Shown here: piece by piece, positions 17,252 to 26,518 of the stretch
Layout: every line of letters begins with the position of its first letter
Position numbering within the stretch: position 1 is the first letter of the stretch
NCBI GenBank assembly: GCA_017466825.1
Contig: JAFTTJ010000005.1
Location: forward strand, 59,022-123,021
Reading direction: 5' to 3'
Source: Clostridia bacterium
Lineage (GTDB): Bacteria; Bacillota; Clostridia; Christensenellales; Borkfalkiaceae
Length of the DNA stretch: 64,000 nt
The notes under the pieces: model-generated
What the model was told of the DNA's origin: nothing
Seen by the model: the letters and a program-made list of their open reading frames with translations, nothing else
Database searches by the model: none
Program-made: the position numbers and the translations under genes

Positions 17252-17641
17252 ACTTCTTCACTTTTCACTCTTCACTTTTCACTAAAATTTCCTTGTCGAT
17301 TTTTGGCAAGCAATAAGTAATAGTGAATAGTGAATAGGTATTTGATGCAGCTTTTCTCCTTTTAGTCGAAAAGCACTTATTTTACACACGGGTTCAAGTC
17401 CATATCAAAACAACGAAAAATATCTTTTTTGTCCGCACTTCACAAAAAAACCGGCAAGTTTCGGAAGAAGCTTGTCGTTTTTTTATCCAAGCCGTGGGCT
17501 TGGTACGTAATCACGCGCTAGCGTGCACGTAATCATCAAAGGCGTAAGATATTTTTATTTACTTTTTAGTTAAAAGAGTTTGACTTTTATAAAATAAAAG
17601 TTTATACTCCTATGCGGAATAAATGATTTTTACGGTGTTTT
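17252..17641 (+). other. Gene-free stretch with decayed tRNA-like tail, duplicated terminator and hairpins
   Basis: No credible reading frame. It holds low-complexity CACTTTTCACT-type and AGTGAATAGTGAATAG tracts (17258-17336), a tRNA 3'-half-like remnant (GGGTTCAAGTCC at 17390-17401, then a degraded acceptor end ahead of an A-run near 17443), a second copy of the terminator hairpin (17452-17477 plus T7), a perfect 7-bp hairpin CCAAGCC/GGCTTGG (17487-17503) and CACGCGCTAGCGTG (17512-17525). I read it as a duplicated tRNA-terminator unit in decay. Confidence 0.5.
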
Positions 17642-18808
17642 ATGAGCACAAAAGTTGACGCAAAAAACGAAAAAACTTTAAATAATCAACTTATAGGCAA
17701 GGTTTTGCATACGGTTTTAGAATTTTGCAAGAAAAACGTAGTAATGCTAATCGCACTTGCGCTTGCTATTATTACGGCGATTTTCGTGCCTATAAGCAAG
17801 GAATATTTAGATTATTTTGACTTTAAAACTTTGGCTTGTTTGTATTGCGTTTTGGCGGTCGTCTGCGCCCTTAAAAACGTAAGATTTTTCTATAAACTAG
17901 CCCAAAGCATTGTAAGCGTTTTTAAAAACCTTAAAATTTGCGTACTAGCGCTTGTTTACGTTACGTTTATAGGCTCGATGCTAATTGCAAACGACATGGC
18001 ACTACTTACCTTTTTACCGCTTGGATACGTGGTTTTAAACACGACGGGCAAAAAAGATTACATGGCGTTTACATTTATTATGCAAAATATTGCGGCAAAC
18101 CTTGGCGGAATGTTAACCCCTTTCGGCAACCCCCAAAACCTTTATATATTTAATAGATTTACAATACCCCCGCTCGAATTTATGGGCATAATGATAGTGC
18201 CATTTTTAATCTCCATTGCGCTGATAACTTTATGCGTGCTAGTCTTTATAAAGGCAGAGCCACTTGAAGTAAGCGAAGAAAAAATAGATTTGCCACCCCT
18301 AAAAACCGCCGTATATTTAGCGCTATTTGCGCTTGCAATTATAATAGTTTTTAACGTTATTCCATATTGGATAGGAATAATAGTAATAACCCTAGTATTA
18401 CTCATTTTAGATAGAAAAGCCCTTGTAAAAGTCGATTATCCGCTACTTTTAACCTTTGTATTCTTTTTTGTTTTTGCGGGCAATATGGCAAAAATAGAGC
18501 CTGTTAAAAACTTTTTATCTTACCTATTAGACAAAAACACTTTGCTCGTTTCAATCCTTTCGTGCCAGGTTATAAGCAACGTACCGACCAGCATTTTACT
18601 TTCGCAATTTACAAACAATTACAAAGCGTTACTGCTCGGCGTAAATATCGGCGGTGTAGGTACGCTTATTTCGTCGCTTGCAAGTTTAATTACTTTAAGA
18701 GAGTTTTTAAAGCGTAGTCCCGAAAAAAGCGGGAACTACCTGCTACTGTTTAGCGTAATAAACTTTGCCTTTTTAGGCGTTTTAACCTTAATTGCGCTTT
18801 TTATATAA
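17642..18808 (+). CDS. SLC13/ArsB/NhaD-type ion or dicarboxylate permease
   Basis: A 388-residue inner-membrane transporter with about ten to eleven hydrophobic segments. Two symmetry-related family motifs are visible: the first-half loop region SMLIANDMALLTFLPLG and NLGGMLTPFGNPQNLYIF (around 110-170), and the second-half counterpart CQVISNVPTSILLSQFTNN (around 305-325). These resemble the ion-transporter superfamily helix-hairpin motifs. Substrate (arsenite, sodium, citrate or another dicarboxylate) cannot be decided; no arsenic genes are adjacent. A long terminator follows. Confidence 0.82.
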   Translation: MSTKVDAKNEKTLNNQLIGKVLHTVLEFCKKNVVMLIALALAIITAIFVPISKEYLDYFDFKTLACLYCVLAVVCALKNVRFFYKLAQSIVSVFKNLKICVLALVYVTFIGSMLIANDMALLTFLPLGYVVLNTTGKKDYMAFTFIMQNIAANLGGMLTPFGNPQNLYIFNRFTIPPLEFMGIMIVPFLISIALITLCVLVFIKAEPLEVSEEKIDLPPLKTAVYLALFALAIIIVFNVIPYWIGIIVITLVLLILDRKALVKVDYPLLLTFVFFFVFAGNMAKIEPVKNFLSYLLDKNTLLVSILSCQVISNVPTSILLSQFTNNYKALLLGVNIGGVGTLISSLASLITLREFLKRSPEKSGNYLLLFSVINFAFLGVLTLIALFI

Positions 18809-18837
18809 ATATTTATATAAATTTTCAACTTATCCAT

Positions 18838-18890
18838 AAAATAAGTGCAAACTTGTTGACAATTCAACTGTTTTGCGCTTATTTTTTTAT
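18838..18890 (+). terminator. Terminator of the permease gene
   Basis: AAATAAGTGCAAAC pairs with GTTTTGCGCTTATTT around an 18-base loop and runs into a long T tract. It may also be read on the minus strand. Confidence 0.7.
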
Positions 18891-18927
18891 TTTTTTATAA
18901 ATTTTTCAGTTTTTTAAGAAATATATC

Positions 18928-19020
18928 TTGACAATGGTCAAATTTATGATAAAATTATATACTGTCCTATTATATTTGCGCGTGCGCAATGCGATCGCGT
19001 GCGCGATACAAATACAATAA
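18928..19020 (+). promoter_or_regulatory. Likely promoter and hairpin leader of the micro-ORF/Hint protein unit
   Basis: TTGACA at 18928-18933 with TAAAAT 16 bases downstream. In the untranslated leader a GC-rich near-palindrome (TATTTG, CGCG repeats, CAAATA; about 18974-19017) can form a large hairpin, standing out in an otherwise AT-rich gap. Confidence 0.45.
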
Positions 19021-19070
19021 GATTTATTTTGGTTTTTATTATCATTTTCTATTAGGCAAGGAGACTGATT

Positions 19071-19199
19071 ATGGAAAAAAAGCAACTGTTACTCAAATAT
19101 CAAACGCCAACCGTAGTTGCGGTACTCGTGTTTGACGACGTTTACACCGACGCATTAATACTTTCGGACGAAGCTGGCAATCCATGGCCATGGGATTAG
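19071..19199 (+). CDS. 42-aa micro-ORF coupled to the large surface protein
   Basis: Short gene with an AAGGAG site eight bases before ATG. The product opens MEKKQLLLKYQTPTVVA, continues VLVFDDVYTDALIL and ends EAGNPWPWD: a basic head, a hydrophobic middle and an acidic, Trp-rich tail. Its TAG stop lies inside the GGAGG ribosome site of the next gene, so the two are translationally coupled. I believe small proteins with a K-Y-x-x-P start and a short acidic tail occur beside surface-protein genes in gut Firmicutes, but I cannot verify that here. It could be a modified-peptide precursor, a chaperone or a coupling leader. Confidence 0.7.
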   Translation: MEKKQLLLKYQTPTVVAVLVFDDVYTDALILSDEAGNPWPWD

Positions 19200-19210
19200 G
19201 AGGTCTAAAC

Positions 19211-22200
19211 ATGAACGTAAAGAGTAAATTTAGAATTCTTGTAACTACTTGTTGCGCATTTATCGTAAGTTTATGTCTTGCAATCGTTTGTGGTTTAAAT
19301 TTTTCATTTGAAACCGCAAGCGCTGACGGCACACTTGGAAGCAACGCATACCAAACCGACGGCGCATCCGTGCGTGTTTTTGAAAAAAAATCTGACGGTA
19401 CTTTTTCGACCGAAAACGTTAGAAAAGGTATCCGTTTCCACGTAGAAATGGGAGCAGGCTACTCTTATGACGGCACGGAAGTTGTCGACGTAAATAGTAC
19501 GGTTGAACGAAACGGCGCTTACGCTTTAAACGCAGGTTTTAAAACGTATACTCTCATTATACCTACTAGACTTTTAACTGGCGACCTTACGATGGAAACT
19601 GAAAGCGTTCTTGCTATAGATACGTCCGAATATTGGTATGACGACAATGACGGCAATTTAGAATCGGTTGCATACGTTTACAATATTCCCGACGCAAACC
19701 GTACTGACGCGCTTTCGTATAGGGGCGTTATATGCACCGTTGACGGCGAAGGTAACAAAACCGTAATTGCGCAAACTGAAATAGAGGAAAGATCTCTTAC
19801 CTTCGTTGCTAAACAAGCGTATGACGACACTTTGCAAGGAAGTATTGAATGGGGAGACAAATCGGAAGAACACCAAACTCACGCAGAAACAACTTTACTT
19901 AGTTTTATCCCCCAATATACGATTAAGTATGACGTAAACGGGTTTGAAACGACAGAAACCGTTTTATGGGGTGAATCTCCCCAAAACGTTCCTACCGAAG
20001 GCGTAAAAGGCGCTTGGTACGATACTAAAAACAGCGAAGCGGTTGACGTTGCTAAAACTATGGACTATTCTGATGATAGGACTTTAGATTTAGTAACTAG
20101 TACTTCTACTGAGTTCGTTTTGACCGGCGTTGCTGCGGAAACGGATTTTGAAGTTGGCGGAAACACCTATCACGGTGTAAAAATCTTTGCTACTTTACCT
20201 AGAAACACGTTTGCAAACAAAACCCAAATGGACGTACACGCAGTAAACGTTGAGCACTTACGCGATGACGCCGTTTTATGCGACGGCATTGAACTGCAAG
20301 GCGTTTGGACGTTGGAAGAGGAAAACTCTTTAGGCGAGTGGCAAATGCGCTTATTCTTCGCGCTTGACACAAGCACTCTTCAAAGTGGCGACCAAATAGT
20401 AATTAAAAACGACTCCGTATTCTATTCTGACGGCGTTATGTATAAACTTACCGAAGACTACGTAATCGATTATACGAAAGAAAATGACGAAGAAGACTAC
20501 GGAATGTTCTTAGGTTACTTATACAATTCTGACGTATCGCAAATCACTAACTGCTCTGAAGACTCTTCAGGTAACCAAGGCGAGCCCGACGAATTTACCA
20601 TACGTGTAGAGTTTTACGAAGACGTAATGATTAACGGTGAATTCACCTTTGAATTCGGACCTGATTCCGACACTTTAAAATACACCTACCCCGTATTTAT
20701 TAGATGCGGAGAAGACAAAACCAAATTAATTCCTATCGCAGGCGGTAGATATTACTGGAACGACGGCGAACATAAGATTTTGGAATTAATAGGCGCGGGT
20801 GATTATGTAAATAAAGTATTCGGATGGCATAAGGGCGACGAATTAATAGCCGCGCCCGGTACGATAGTTAAGCAAAACGGCGGTTATTATATTTTCCATG
20901 ACGAGATGTACGGTTACTTCTTGACAAACGACAAGGAAGACGAGTGGGGCTACGCTCTTGGTGACTGGGTTGTCGGTGACGAACTAGACGAGTATACGAC
21001 GAGCGAGTTTGACGAAGAAGGTTCGGTTGCAGAAACTACCGACTACGGCGCGCTTGCAGATGAAATTCGTATCAATACTGTAAATCATTGGTTCGGTCAA
21101 GCAAAGGTAAGCTTACTCACAACGGAAAAAATGTTAAAAGACGCGCCTTACGCTATTTATTGCACGTCTAAAGACGGTACTGTTACCGAAATAGACGAGG
21201 TAAGATATCACGGCCAAGCAAACCCTGATGGCGGAAACTACCAAATTCTCGGTCTTTGTGGCGAAGGTAAATTTAGTGTTGGCGACGTGGTTACGATTGC
21301 TGAAGGCACGCGTTTTTGGTTAGGAACTGAATATTACACCCTTAGTGAAGAGATTAATTATTACTATAACGGCAATTATTGGGTTAAAAACTACGACGAA
21401 AACACTATGGGTGAACTTTCTTCAGAAAATTTTGGCGACCGCGCGCATAACCAAGGCGCAACCGAATTGCGTATGTACTTTACCGCTCCGCTTGCAGGCT
21501 ATACTACAACCGACGAAGGTGGTTTGGACGAATTGAGAATAGGTACGGGTAGCATCACGTTTAACGGAAACCCCGTATCATACGTTAGATATCAACGTTG
21601 GGATGCAAATTCTACTTGGCTCTCGCTTGGCGGATATAGTGGCTCGGTTGCCTTTGGCGACAAGGTCGTTATTGAAGCAGGCACTACAATTTGGGGCGCT
21701 AATAAAGTCGCTTATAAGTTTACGGACAAAGTGGAATGGATTTATTCGGCTAACCCAGCGGACGAATATAAAACTTGGTCAAGAGTAAGGGGTGGCGTTA
21801 CCGTAACTGCTACTGCTGAAAACTCTTCAGTTAGCGGTTCAGGCACGTTTGCATTGGGCGAAACCTATATTCTTAACGTTGCGCCTAACGACGGATACCT
21901 TATTTCTTCAGTAATCGTAAACAGCAACGATTTATCCTTAAAGGCTAGCAACGTCTACGAATTTATCGTAGCGCGTCAAAATACAATCGAAGTTAGCGCC
22001 GTAGTAGGACATAAAGTTACCTTTAATTGTGAAGGCGCAACGGTTGACGGTGGCGCAATTAGCAACGGCGAATTTAAAACGGTAGCGCACGGCTCATCAC
22101 TCACCTTCTCGGCGTCGGCAAGTGAGGGCTATAAACTTTTAGGCGTTGACGGCGCAACTGATAACGGCGACGGAACTTATACCGTAGCAAACGTTACTAG

Positions 22201-24883
22201 CGAAAAAACCGTAACCATAAGAACTGAAAAACTTTACAAAGTAACCTATTCGGGCAATAATGCAAGCATTACGGCTAACGTAGCAAGCGGTACTTGGGTA
22301 GACAACGGAACTACCGTAACCTTTACCGTTTCGGTAGAAAGCGGTTATATCCTTGCGGAAGTTAAAAACGCTACTAAGGTAAACGCAACCACCTACACGG
22401 CAACCGTAAACGGCGCAGACTTAAACGTTGTTGCAACCGCATTAAATAGTAACGATTTTGTCGATATTACCGAAAGAATTCAAATTGAAGACCGTACTTG
22501 GGGCGCTCACACTAATGAAGTTTACGTAGGCGTACTTGATACGGGCGTTACGTACACTGTGACAAATCAGGACGGTACAACTTCTACAAATCACTACTTC
22601 AACACGTCAGTAACCGATACTTGGTATGTTGGAAATGATGCACCGATAACGAATAACGGTGGCGTAGATATTATGGAATATATTTACGTAAACGGCGTTT
22701 CTGCAAGGTCACTTATTACGGCAAACGCAAATGGTGTAAGGAATTCAAACGCATGTGCATGTTGGCTTTCTAACCCAGCGGCATACCCAGTATGCGTTGA
22801 AACGACAAACGGAAGCGGTCTTATGATGAGATTGGCTACGGCAGCGTTTGGCACGGAATTTACTATTACTATTAAAGCAGGCTTTAGAATTACTGACGCT
22901 AATGGCGATTTAGTAGCGGTAACGAAAGACGTCAACTTTAAGTATAACAATGCAACGATAACTAAAGAAGTTATCACTTCTCAATACTCGGTAACCTTTG
23001 GCAACGTAACGGGCGCTTCAGTAACGGCAAATGGAAATCCTGTTGCAGACGGCGCAAAATTATCTGAAGGTACGGAAATAACTATTACGCCTAGCGAAGC
23101 ATATAACGTTTCTAGCGTAACGGTAGACGGCGAAGCGCTTACGTTAAACAACGGCGTTTACACGTTCACCTTGTTGAAAGATTCAACTATAAACGTTTCC
23201 GCAACTATAAAAACTTATACCGCAACGGTAAGCGTATCAAACGCAACCGTAAATGGTATTAGTAATAATCAACCTATTACGCACGGCGAAACTTACAACT
23301 TTACAGCAAGCGTAAATAGCGGATGTCAGTTGACTTCGGTTACTATTAACGGCGTTGAACAAGGAACTAGCGGTTCTTACTCTTTCACTGCAAGTGGAGC
23401 AACTAGTATTGTTGTAACTGCTAAAAAGTTATATGCCGTTACTTGGTCTAACCCGACTGGGGCAACTATTAGCGTTACGGCAAACGGAAATGCAATTAGT
23501 AGTGGTGCAACCGTAACTGAAGGAACTTCGATTTCGGTAACGGTCACTGCAAGTAGTGGATATAGATTAAATACCGTAACTATTGGCGGTGCAGCGCAAG
23601 GTAGCGTAAATACTGCTCATAACGGCAGTAGCACGTTTAACTATACAGTAAATGCAAACACTGACATTTCTGCAACAACCGTTAAAATGTATCAAGTAAC
23701 TTGGTCTAACCCGACTGGCGCAACCATTAGTGTAAGTGCTAACGGCTCTACTATTTCAAGTGGCGCAGTAATTGATGCGGGAACTTCTATTTCGGTAACC
23801 GCAACAGCAAATAGCGGATACCGTTTGAATACGGTAACTATTGGCGGGGCTTCGCAAAGCGGTGTATCTACTTCTCAAGCAGGCTCAAGCACATTTAGTT
23901 ATACTGTAAACGCTAACACTTCTATTTCCGCAACTACGGTTAAAATGTATAAGATAAACTGGAGTGTTGGAGATAAAACTTCAATAACTTGTAATACGTC
24001 TGGCGTAACAAATGGTGGTTGGGTAGACAATGGGGCAACCATTACGTTTACTATTAAATCTACGGACTCTAGTTATAAATTATCCGTTTCTGGAGCATCA
24101 AATACTTCCGGAGATACATATTCCGTAACCATCAACGGAGCAGATGTAACCGTTAAATCTTCAGCAACTTATGACGTTTCCTGTCTCGTAGAAGGAACAA
24201 TGGTTATGATGGCGGACGGAACTGTGAAAGCCGTTGACGACGTTGTAGCAGGTGATATGGTAATGGTATTTAATCATGAAACTGGCAAGTATGAGGTTGG
24301 TACTATTTGGTTTAACGATCACGCAAACGACCCCTCAAGACTTCGTAAAGTAATCAACCTTGAGTTTGCTAACGGCTCTAAGTCGAGAATTGCTTACGAA
24401 CACGGTTATTTCGACCTTGATTTGATGAAATACGTATTCATTAGAGAAGACAATATGCACGAATTTATCGGACATAGATTCGTAACTTCTACGTTCAACG
24501 GTACGGAAGTCGTTCAAGGCGAAACGACGCTCGTTAAGGCGTATATCACGGAAGAAGTTGTTAAGGTTTACGGACCGATTACCGAATATCACTTCAATAT
24601 GGTAACCGACGATATGCTTTCAATGCCTTCGTTCAACTTTGATGCAACGGGTATGGTAAATATCTTTGAATATGACGAAGACCTTAAGTACAACGCAGAA
24701 AAAATGCAAACTGATATCGAAACTTACGGCGTATTTACCTATGAAGAATTTAGCGCTTATATGTCGTATGAAGATTACTGCAAAGCACCTATCGCCTACT
24801 TCAAGGTTGCAATCGGTAAAGGCAACTTAACTTGGGAACAAATTGAATTAACTTTAAATTACTTAGCTGAAAATGAGTTTTAA
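19211..24883 (+). CDS. Giant secreted repeat protein with C-terminal Hint (intein-like) domain
   Basis: Exported protein of 1,890 residues. The ATG was chosen because TTAGGAGGTC lies just upstream. Residues 1-38 are a signal peptide ending TASA. About 300-855 hold four beta-rich modules sharing a GDxVxIxxGTxxx...YxLxExIxY pattern, with a fifth related one near 1085-1255. About 860-1085 and 1255-1650 contain InlB-B/Big-like repeats (GYxLxSVTxNG...), two of them an 86-residue tandem pair. From Cys1658 comes a Hint domain: CLVEGTMVMMADGT, VVAGDMVMVFNHETG and the histidine block YEHGYFDLD; then a 130-residue tail containing MLSMPSF and VNIFEYDEDL. There is no LPXTG, SLH or membrane anchor, so attachment or release may depend on Hint self-processing. 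Probably a surface adhesin or glycan binder. Confidence 0.85.
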   Translation: MNVKSKFRILVTTCCAFIVSLCLAIVCGLNFSFETASADGTLGSNAYQTDGASVRVFEKKSDGTFSTENVRKGIRFHVEMGAGYSYDGTEVVDVNSTVERNGAYALNAGFKTYTLIIPTRLLTGDLTMETESVLAIDTSEYWYDDNDGNLESVAYVYNIPDANRTDALSYRGVICTVDGEGNKTVIAQTEIEERSLTFVAKQAYDDTLQGSIEWGDKSEEHQTHAETTLLSFIPQYTIKYDVNGFETTETVLWGESPQNVPTEGVKGAWYDTKNSEAVDVAKTMDYSDDRTLDLVTSTSTEFVLTGVAAETDFEVGGNTYHGVKIFATLPRNTFANKTQMDVHAVNVEHLRDDAVLCDGIELQGVWTLEEENSLGEWQMRLFFALDTSTLQSGDQIVIKNDSVFYSDGVMYKLTEDYVIDYTKENDEEDYGMFLGYLYNSDVSQITNCSEDSSGNQGEPDEFTIRVEFYEDVMINGEFTFEFGPDSDTLKYTYPVFIRCGEDKTKLIPIAGGRYYWNDGEHKILELIGAGDYVNKVFGWHKGDELIAAPGTIVKQNGGYYIFHDEMYGYFLTNDKEDEWGYALGDWVVGDELDEYTTSEFDEEGSVAETTDYGALADEIRINTVNHWFGQAKVSLLTTEKMLKDAPYAIYCTSKDGTVTEIDEVRYHGQANPDGGNYQILGLCGEGKFSVGDVVTIAEGTRFWLGTEYYTLSEEINYYYNGNYWVKNYDENTMGELSSENFGDRAHNQGATELRMYFTAPLAGYTTTDEGGLDELRIGTGSITFNGNPVSYVRYQRWDANSTWLSLGGYSGSVAFGDKVVIEAGTTIWGANKVAYKFTDKVEWIYSANPADEYKTWSRVRGGVTVTATAENSSVSGSGTFALGETYILNVAPNDGYLISSVIVNSNDLSLKASNVYEFIVARQNTIEVSAVVGHKVTFNCEGATVDGGAISNGEFKTVAHGSSLTFSASASEGYKLLGVDGATDNGDGTYTVANVTSEKTVTIRTEKLYKVTYSGNNASITANVASGTWVDNGTTVTFTVSVESGYILAEVKNATKVNATTYTATVNGADLNVVATALNSNDFVDITERIQIEDRTWGAHTNEVYVGVLDTGVTYTVTNQDGTTSTNHYFNTSVTDTWYVGNDAPITNNGGVDIMEYIYVNGVSARSLITANANGVRNSNACACWLSNPAAYPVCVETTNGSGLMMRLATAAFGTEFTITIKAGFRITDANGDLVAVTKDVNFKYNNATITKEVITSQYSVTFGNVTGASVTANGNPVADGAKLSEGTEITITPSEAYNVSSVTVDGEALTLNNGVYTFTLLKDSTINVSATIKTYTATVSVSNATVNGISNNQPITHGETYNFTASVNSGCQLTSVTINGVEQGTSGSYSFTASGATSIVVTAKKLYAVTWSNPTGATISVTANGNAISSGATVTEGTSISVTVTASSGYRLNTVTIGGAAQGSVNTAHNGSSTFNYTVNANTDISATTVKMYQVTWSNPTGATISVSANGSTISSGAVIDAGTSISVTATANSGYRLNTVTIGGASQSGVSTSQAGSSTFSYTVNANTSISATTVKMYKINWSVGDKTSITCNTSGVTNGGWVDNGATITFTIKSTDSSYKLSVSGASNTSGDTYSVTINGADVTVKSSATYDVSCLVEGTMVMMADGTVKAVDDVVAGDMVMVFNHETGKYEVGTIWFNDHANDPSRLRKVINLEFANGSKSRIAYEHGYFDLDLMKYVFIREDNMHEFIGHRFVTSTFNGTEVVQGETTLVKAYITEEVVKVYGPITEYHFNMVTDDMLSMPSFNFDATGMVNIFEYDEDLKYNAEKMQTDIETYGVFTYEEFSAYMSYEDYCKAPIAYFKVAIGKGNLTWEQIELTLNYLAENEF
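23441..23956 (+). repeat. Tandem 258-bp (86-residue) repeat in the surface protein
   Basis: The segment starting ACTTGGTCTAACCCGACTGG at 23441 recurs at 23699 in frame, with close similarity along both copies. Both code for TWSNPTGATISV...GYRLNTVTIGGA modules. The DNA similarity points to recent duplication and possible copy-number change. Confidence 0.85.
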
Positions 24884-24908
24884 GGTTAAATTAATTTAAA
24901 GCCTACTA

Positions 24909-24945
24909 AAAACCGCAAGGGAAATTCCCTTGCGGTTTTCTTTTG
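24909..24945 (+). terminator. Terminator of the Hint protein gene
   Basis: AAACCGCAAGGGA pairs with TCCCTTGCGGTTT, followed by TCTTTT. Confidence 0.9.
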
Positions 24946-24950
24946 GCGTA

Positions 24951-24982
24951 AAAAATAAGGGCGGGTTTAAACCCGCCCTTAT
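24951..24982 (-). terminator. Terminator of pyruvate kinase gene
   Basis: On the minus strand ATAAGGGCGGGTTT pairs with AAACCCGCCCTTAT and is followed by TTTTTA. It lies back to back with the terminator of the convergent gene. Confidence 0.88.
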
Positions 24983-24999
24983 GATATTATTGATAATTT

Positions 25000-26412
25000 T
25001 TATAAAACTGCGGCGTTGATAAGAGTTGAGTTACCGCCCTTGCCAATGGGCGTTCCGCCCGTCATTACGACGGTTTCACCCTTTTTGACGAGCCCGCTTG
25101 CTTTTGCGGCTTGTTTTGCAAAGTAGAACAATATATCTACCGAACTATACTCGTCGCTCATCATAGGAAGCACTCCCCAAGAAAGGGCGAGTTTACGATA
25201 AGCCTTTACGTTAGACGTAAGCCCGATTATGGGTATTTGCGGACGGAAACGAGATACCATACGCGCCGTTTTGCCCGTGTGGGTACAAACGACTATCGCT
25301 TTTGCGTTTAAGTCCCTTGCCAAAGTACACGCCGAGTGAGAAAGGGCTTCACCCATGGTGGAAATTATAAACTGGTCGTCGCTAATGTTTTGGATATAAA
25401 CCCTATAATTTTCGGCTTGTTCAACGATTTTTGCCATTGCTCTTACCGCTTCAACGGGGTACGCGCCTGCGGCGGTTTCGCCCGAGAGCATTACGGCGCT
25501 AGAGCCGTCGTAAACGGCGTTGGCTACGTCGGATATTTCCGCACGGGTGGGCCTAGGATTATGTATCATTGACTCTAACATTTCGGTGGCGGTGATACAC
25601 CTTTTACCGATAATACGGCAAGTGTCTATCATGCTCTTTTGAATATTGGGAAGTTCTTCATAAGGTATTTCTACACCCAAATCGCCCCTAGCAATCATAA
25701 TTCCGTCTGAAACTTCGGCAATTTCACGTAAATTGTTTACGCCTTGACGAGATTCTATCTTTGCGATAATATCGATATTTTCACCGCCGTTTTCCTTTAC
25801 GAATTGCCTTACGGTGAGCAAATCTTCTTTGCAAGACACGAAAGAAAGGGCTATAAAGTCAACGTCGTGCTTTATGCCGAATAAAATATCTTCCTTATCC
25901 CTGTCGGATAAAAATTCAAGTTTAAGGTTTTTATCGGGGAAAAACATACTCTTATGGTTAGACGTTTCACCGCCTTCGATAACGGTAGTCAAAACGTCGT
26001 TTCCTTGAACGGAATCGACTTCAAAAACCATAAGACCGTTGTTTAAAAAGATTTTATCGCCCTTTTGCATAACTTCGGCAATATGCGTATAGGTTACCGC
26101 AACGCGCGTTTCGTCGCCTATTATATCGTCGGTGGTAAAGGTGAATTTATCCCCTTTTTTAAGAGTGATTTTGCCGTTTTTATAGGTTTTTGTGCGAAAT
26201 TCAGGGCCTTTAGTATCCAAAAGGATAGGGAGCGGAATACCGCGTTCTTCACGAATTTCTTTTATGATTTTAATCTTTTCAGCGTGTTCTTCGTGCGTGC
26301 CGTGCGAAAAGTTAATACGGCATACGTTCATACCTGCGTCGTACATTTTAGAAATTATTTCCTTGGAAGAACTTGCAGGTCCTAACGTGCATACAATTTT
26401 AGTTTTTTTCAT
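25000..26412 (-). CDS. pyk: Pyruvate kinase
   Basis: Last step of glycolysis: PEP plus ADP to pyruvate plus ATP. The 470-residue protein starts KKTKIVCTLGPASSS and contains the barrel motifs MNVCRINFSHG, LLDTKGPEFRT, and the active-site signature IIAKIESRQGVNNL with the catalytic Lys, followed by IMIARGDLGVEIP. The C-terminal regulatory domain ends in MTGGTPIGKGGNSTLI. It lacks the extra PEP-utilizer-like C-terminal domain found in Bacillus enzymes. It stands alone between a convergent surface-protein gene and the GH106-like gene. Confidence 0.96.
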   Translation of the reverse strand: MKKTKIVCTLGPASSSKEIISKMYDAGMNVCRINFSHGTHEEHAEKIKIIKEIREERGIPLPILLDTKGPEFRTKTYKNGKITLKKGDKFTFTTDDIIGDETRVAVTYTHIAEVMQKGDKIFLNNGLMVFEVDSVQGNDVLTTVIEGGETSNHKSMFFPDKNLKLEFLSDRDKEDILFGIKHDVDFIALSFVSCKEDLLTVRQFVKENGGENIDIIAKIESRQGVNNLREIAEVSDGIMIARGDLGVEIPYEELPNIQKSMIDTCRIIGKRCITATEMLESMIHNPRPTRAEISDVANAVYDGSSAVMLSGETAAGAYPVEAVRAMAKIVEQAENYRVYIQNISDDQFIISTMGEALSHSACTLARDLNAKAIVVCTHTGKTARMVSRFRPQIPIIGLTSNVKAYRKLALSWGVLPMMSDEYSSVDILFYFAKQAAKASGLVKKGETVVMTGGTPIGKGGNSTLINAAVL

Positions 26413-26421
26413 AATTTACCT

Positions 26422-26516
26422 TTTTATTTTTGGGAGGAGCAAGCCCCTCCCCTACGATTTGTTTTTATTTTACTACTGCTTTTTTATTTTTGGGAGGAGT
26501 AGAACCCTTCCCCTAC
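26422..26516. repeat. Two tandem REP-like hairpin repeats
   Basis: Two copies of a 34-base unit (TTTTATTTTTGGGAGGAG...CCC(T)CCCCTAC) at about 26422-26455 and 26482-26516. Each forms a GGGAGG/CCTCCC hairpin. The second copy carries paired or near-paired changes in the stem-loop. They fill the gap between the pyk start and the end of the GH106-like gene. They look like an extragenic palindromic repeat family. Confidence 0.65.
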
Positions 26517-26518
26517 CA

